In this document: piece after piece, positions 63,631 through 64,000 of the stretch
Layout of the letters: every line of letters starts with the position of its first letter
Numbering within the stretch: position 1 is the first letter of the stretch
Translations under genes and position numbers: made by a program
Notes under the pieces: generated by a model
Databases searched by the model: none
What the model saw: the letters and a program-made list of their open reading frames with translations, nothing else
What the model was told of the DNA's origin: nothing
Assembly (NCBI RefSeq): GCF_000317045.1
Contig: NC_019703.1
Coordinates: 171,001-235,000 of the forward strand
From: Geitlerinema sp. PCC 7407
GTDB taxonomy: Bacteria > Cyanobacteriota > Cyanobacteriia > PCC-7407
Direction of reading: 5' to 3'
Length of the DNA stretch: 64,000 bases

Positions 63631-64000
63631 TCAGGCATTTTTGAGCTTCATGCTCAGGTCCAGCCAAGTCGAGCGGGTAATCGGAGCACTGGTTGAAACA
63701 TAGTCAACCCCCGTCTCAGCGACAGCCCGGATCGTTTCGAGAGTGATATTGCCAGAAGCTTCAATTTTAATCCGACCGCTGACCTGACGAATTCTTTGGA
63801 CTGCCTCTTGCATCTGCGCGATCGCCATATTGTCCAGCATGATAATGTCGGCTCCTGCTGCCAGCGCCTCCTCAACCTGCGCCAGCGTCTCCGTCTCTAC
63901 CTCAATCGTGAGCGGATAAGGAACCCGGCCCCGTACCCGGGCGATCGCAGGACCAATGCCACCCGCCGCTGCAATGTGGTTGTCCTTGATCATCACCCCA
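63631..64000 (-). CDS. nadC: Nicotinate-nucleotide pyrophosphorylase, C-terminal part (cut by window)
   Basis: At least 123 residues, open at the right edge. The visible part starts [14 protein letters not shown] and has the quinolinate phosphoribosyltransferase barrel features [57 protein letters not shown]. The enzyme makes nicotinate mononucleotide from quinolinate and PRPP in NAD synthesis. About 160 N-terminal residues lie outside the window. It probably shares a transcript with argS. Confidence 0.93.
   Translation of the reverse strand, partial: GVMIKDNHIAAAGGIGPAIARVRGRVPYPLTIEVETETLAQVEEALAAGADIIMLDNMAIAQMQEAVQRIRQVSGRIKIEASGNITLETIRAVAETGVDYVSTSAPITRSTWLDLSMKLKNA

Overview
The window is chromosomal DNA of a cyanobacterium, most likely a filamentous or Leptolyngbya-like lineage; I cannot name the genus. 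It is GC-rich and full of the cyanobacterial HIP1 octamer GCGATCGC. It carries cyanobacterium-typical genes: the arsenosugar pair arsM/arsS, a ComFB-type protein, a DUF3318 protein, a CPP1-like J-type membrane protein, sigF and sigG type sigma factors, and hppD.

Layout. 1-917: no convincing gene. 918-8754 (+): clpC, bioF, arsM, arsS, a short conserved protein, a methyltransferase and a HAD hydrolase. 8887-16199 (-): a 28-aa membrane peptide, a zinc metalloprotease, a GH116 glucosidase and an AT-rich membrane-protein island. 16544-26791: tRNA-Val(CAC), radC, ComFB-like, L,D-transpeptidase, ECF sigma with its anti-sigma candidate, gamma-glutamylcyclotransferase-like, htpX-like, leuS and a membrane protein.

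27080-39700 is the most interesting part. It is a 12.6-kb element integrated in tRNA-Phe(GAA) and bounded by a 43-bp direct repeat. The intact tRNA and a tyrosine recombinase are at the right end. The displaced tRNA 3' half and its probable original terminator are at the left end. Inside are two divergent small HTH regulators with TTGTGA-N4-TCACAA palindromes, a run of small early genes, and a primase-helicase whose 3' end is packed with GTTCAAC and TGATCA repeats (candidate replication origin). A tightly packed cluster of unrecognised genes includes a 790-aa coiled-coil/collagen-like protein. A small exported peptide overlaps a membrane coiled-coil gene out of frame, in a spanin-like arrangement. 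I see no terminase, portal, recognisable capsid or packaging ATPase, so it may be a phage satellite or an undescribed small temperate element.

39832-64000 returns to core genome: a PPC-domain protein, an orphan Tat-lipoprotein TRAP binding protein, a membrane glycosyltransferase, DUF3318, an alpha/beta hydrolase, a CDF transporter lacking its C-terminal domain, UbiD, an M50-like membrane protein, HppD, a HAD hydrolase, a CPP1-like protein, an OmpR-type response regulator, lpxD, sigF, an HtrA protease, peptide deformylase, an FkbM methyltransferase, argS and the 3' part of nadC (cut by the window end). Several genes too short for routine ORF calling are proposed at 8887, 19488, 31569, 33700, 47311 and 55984.
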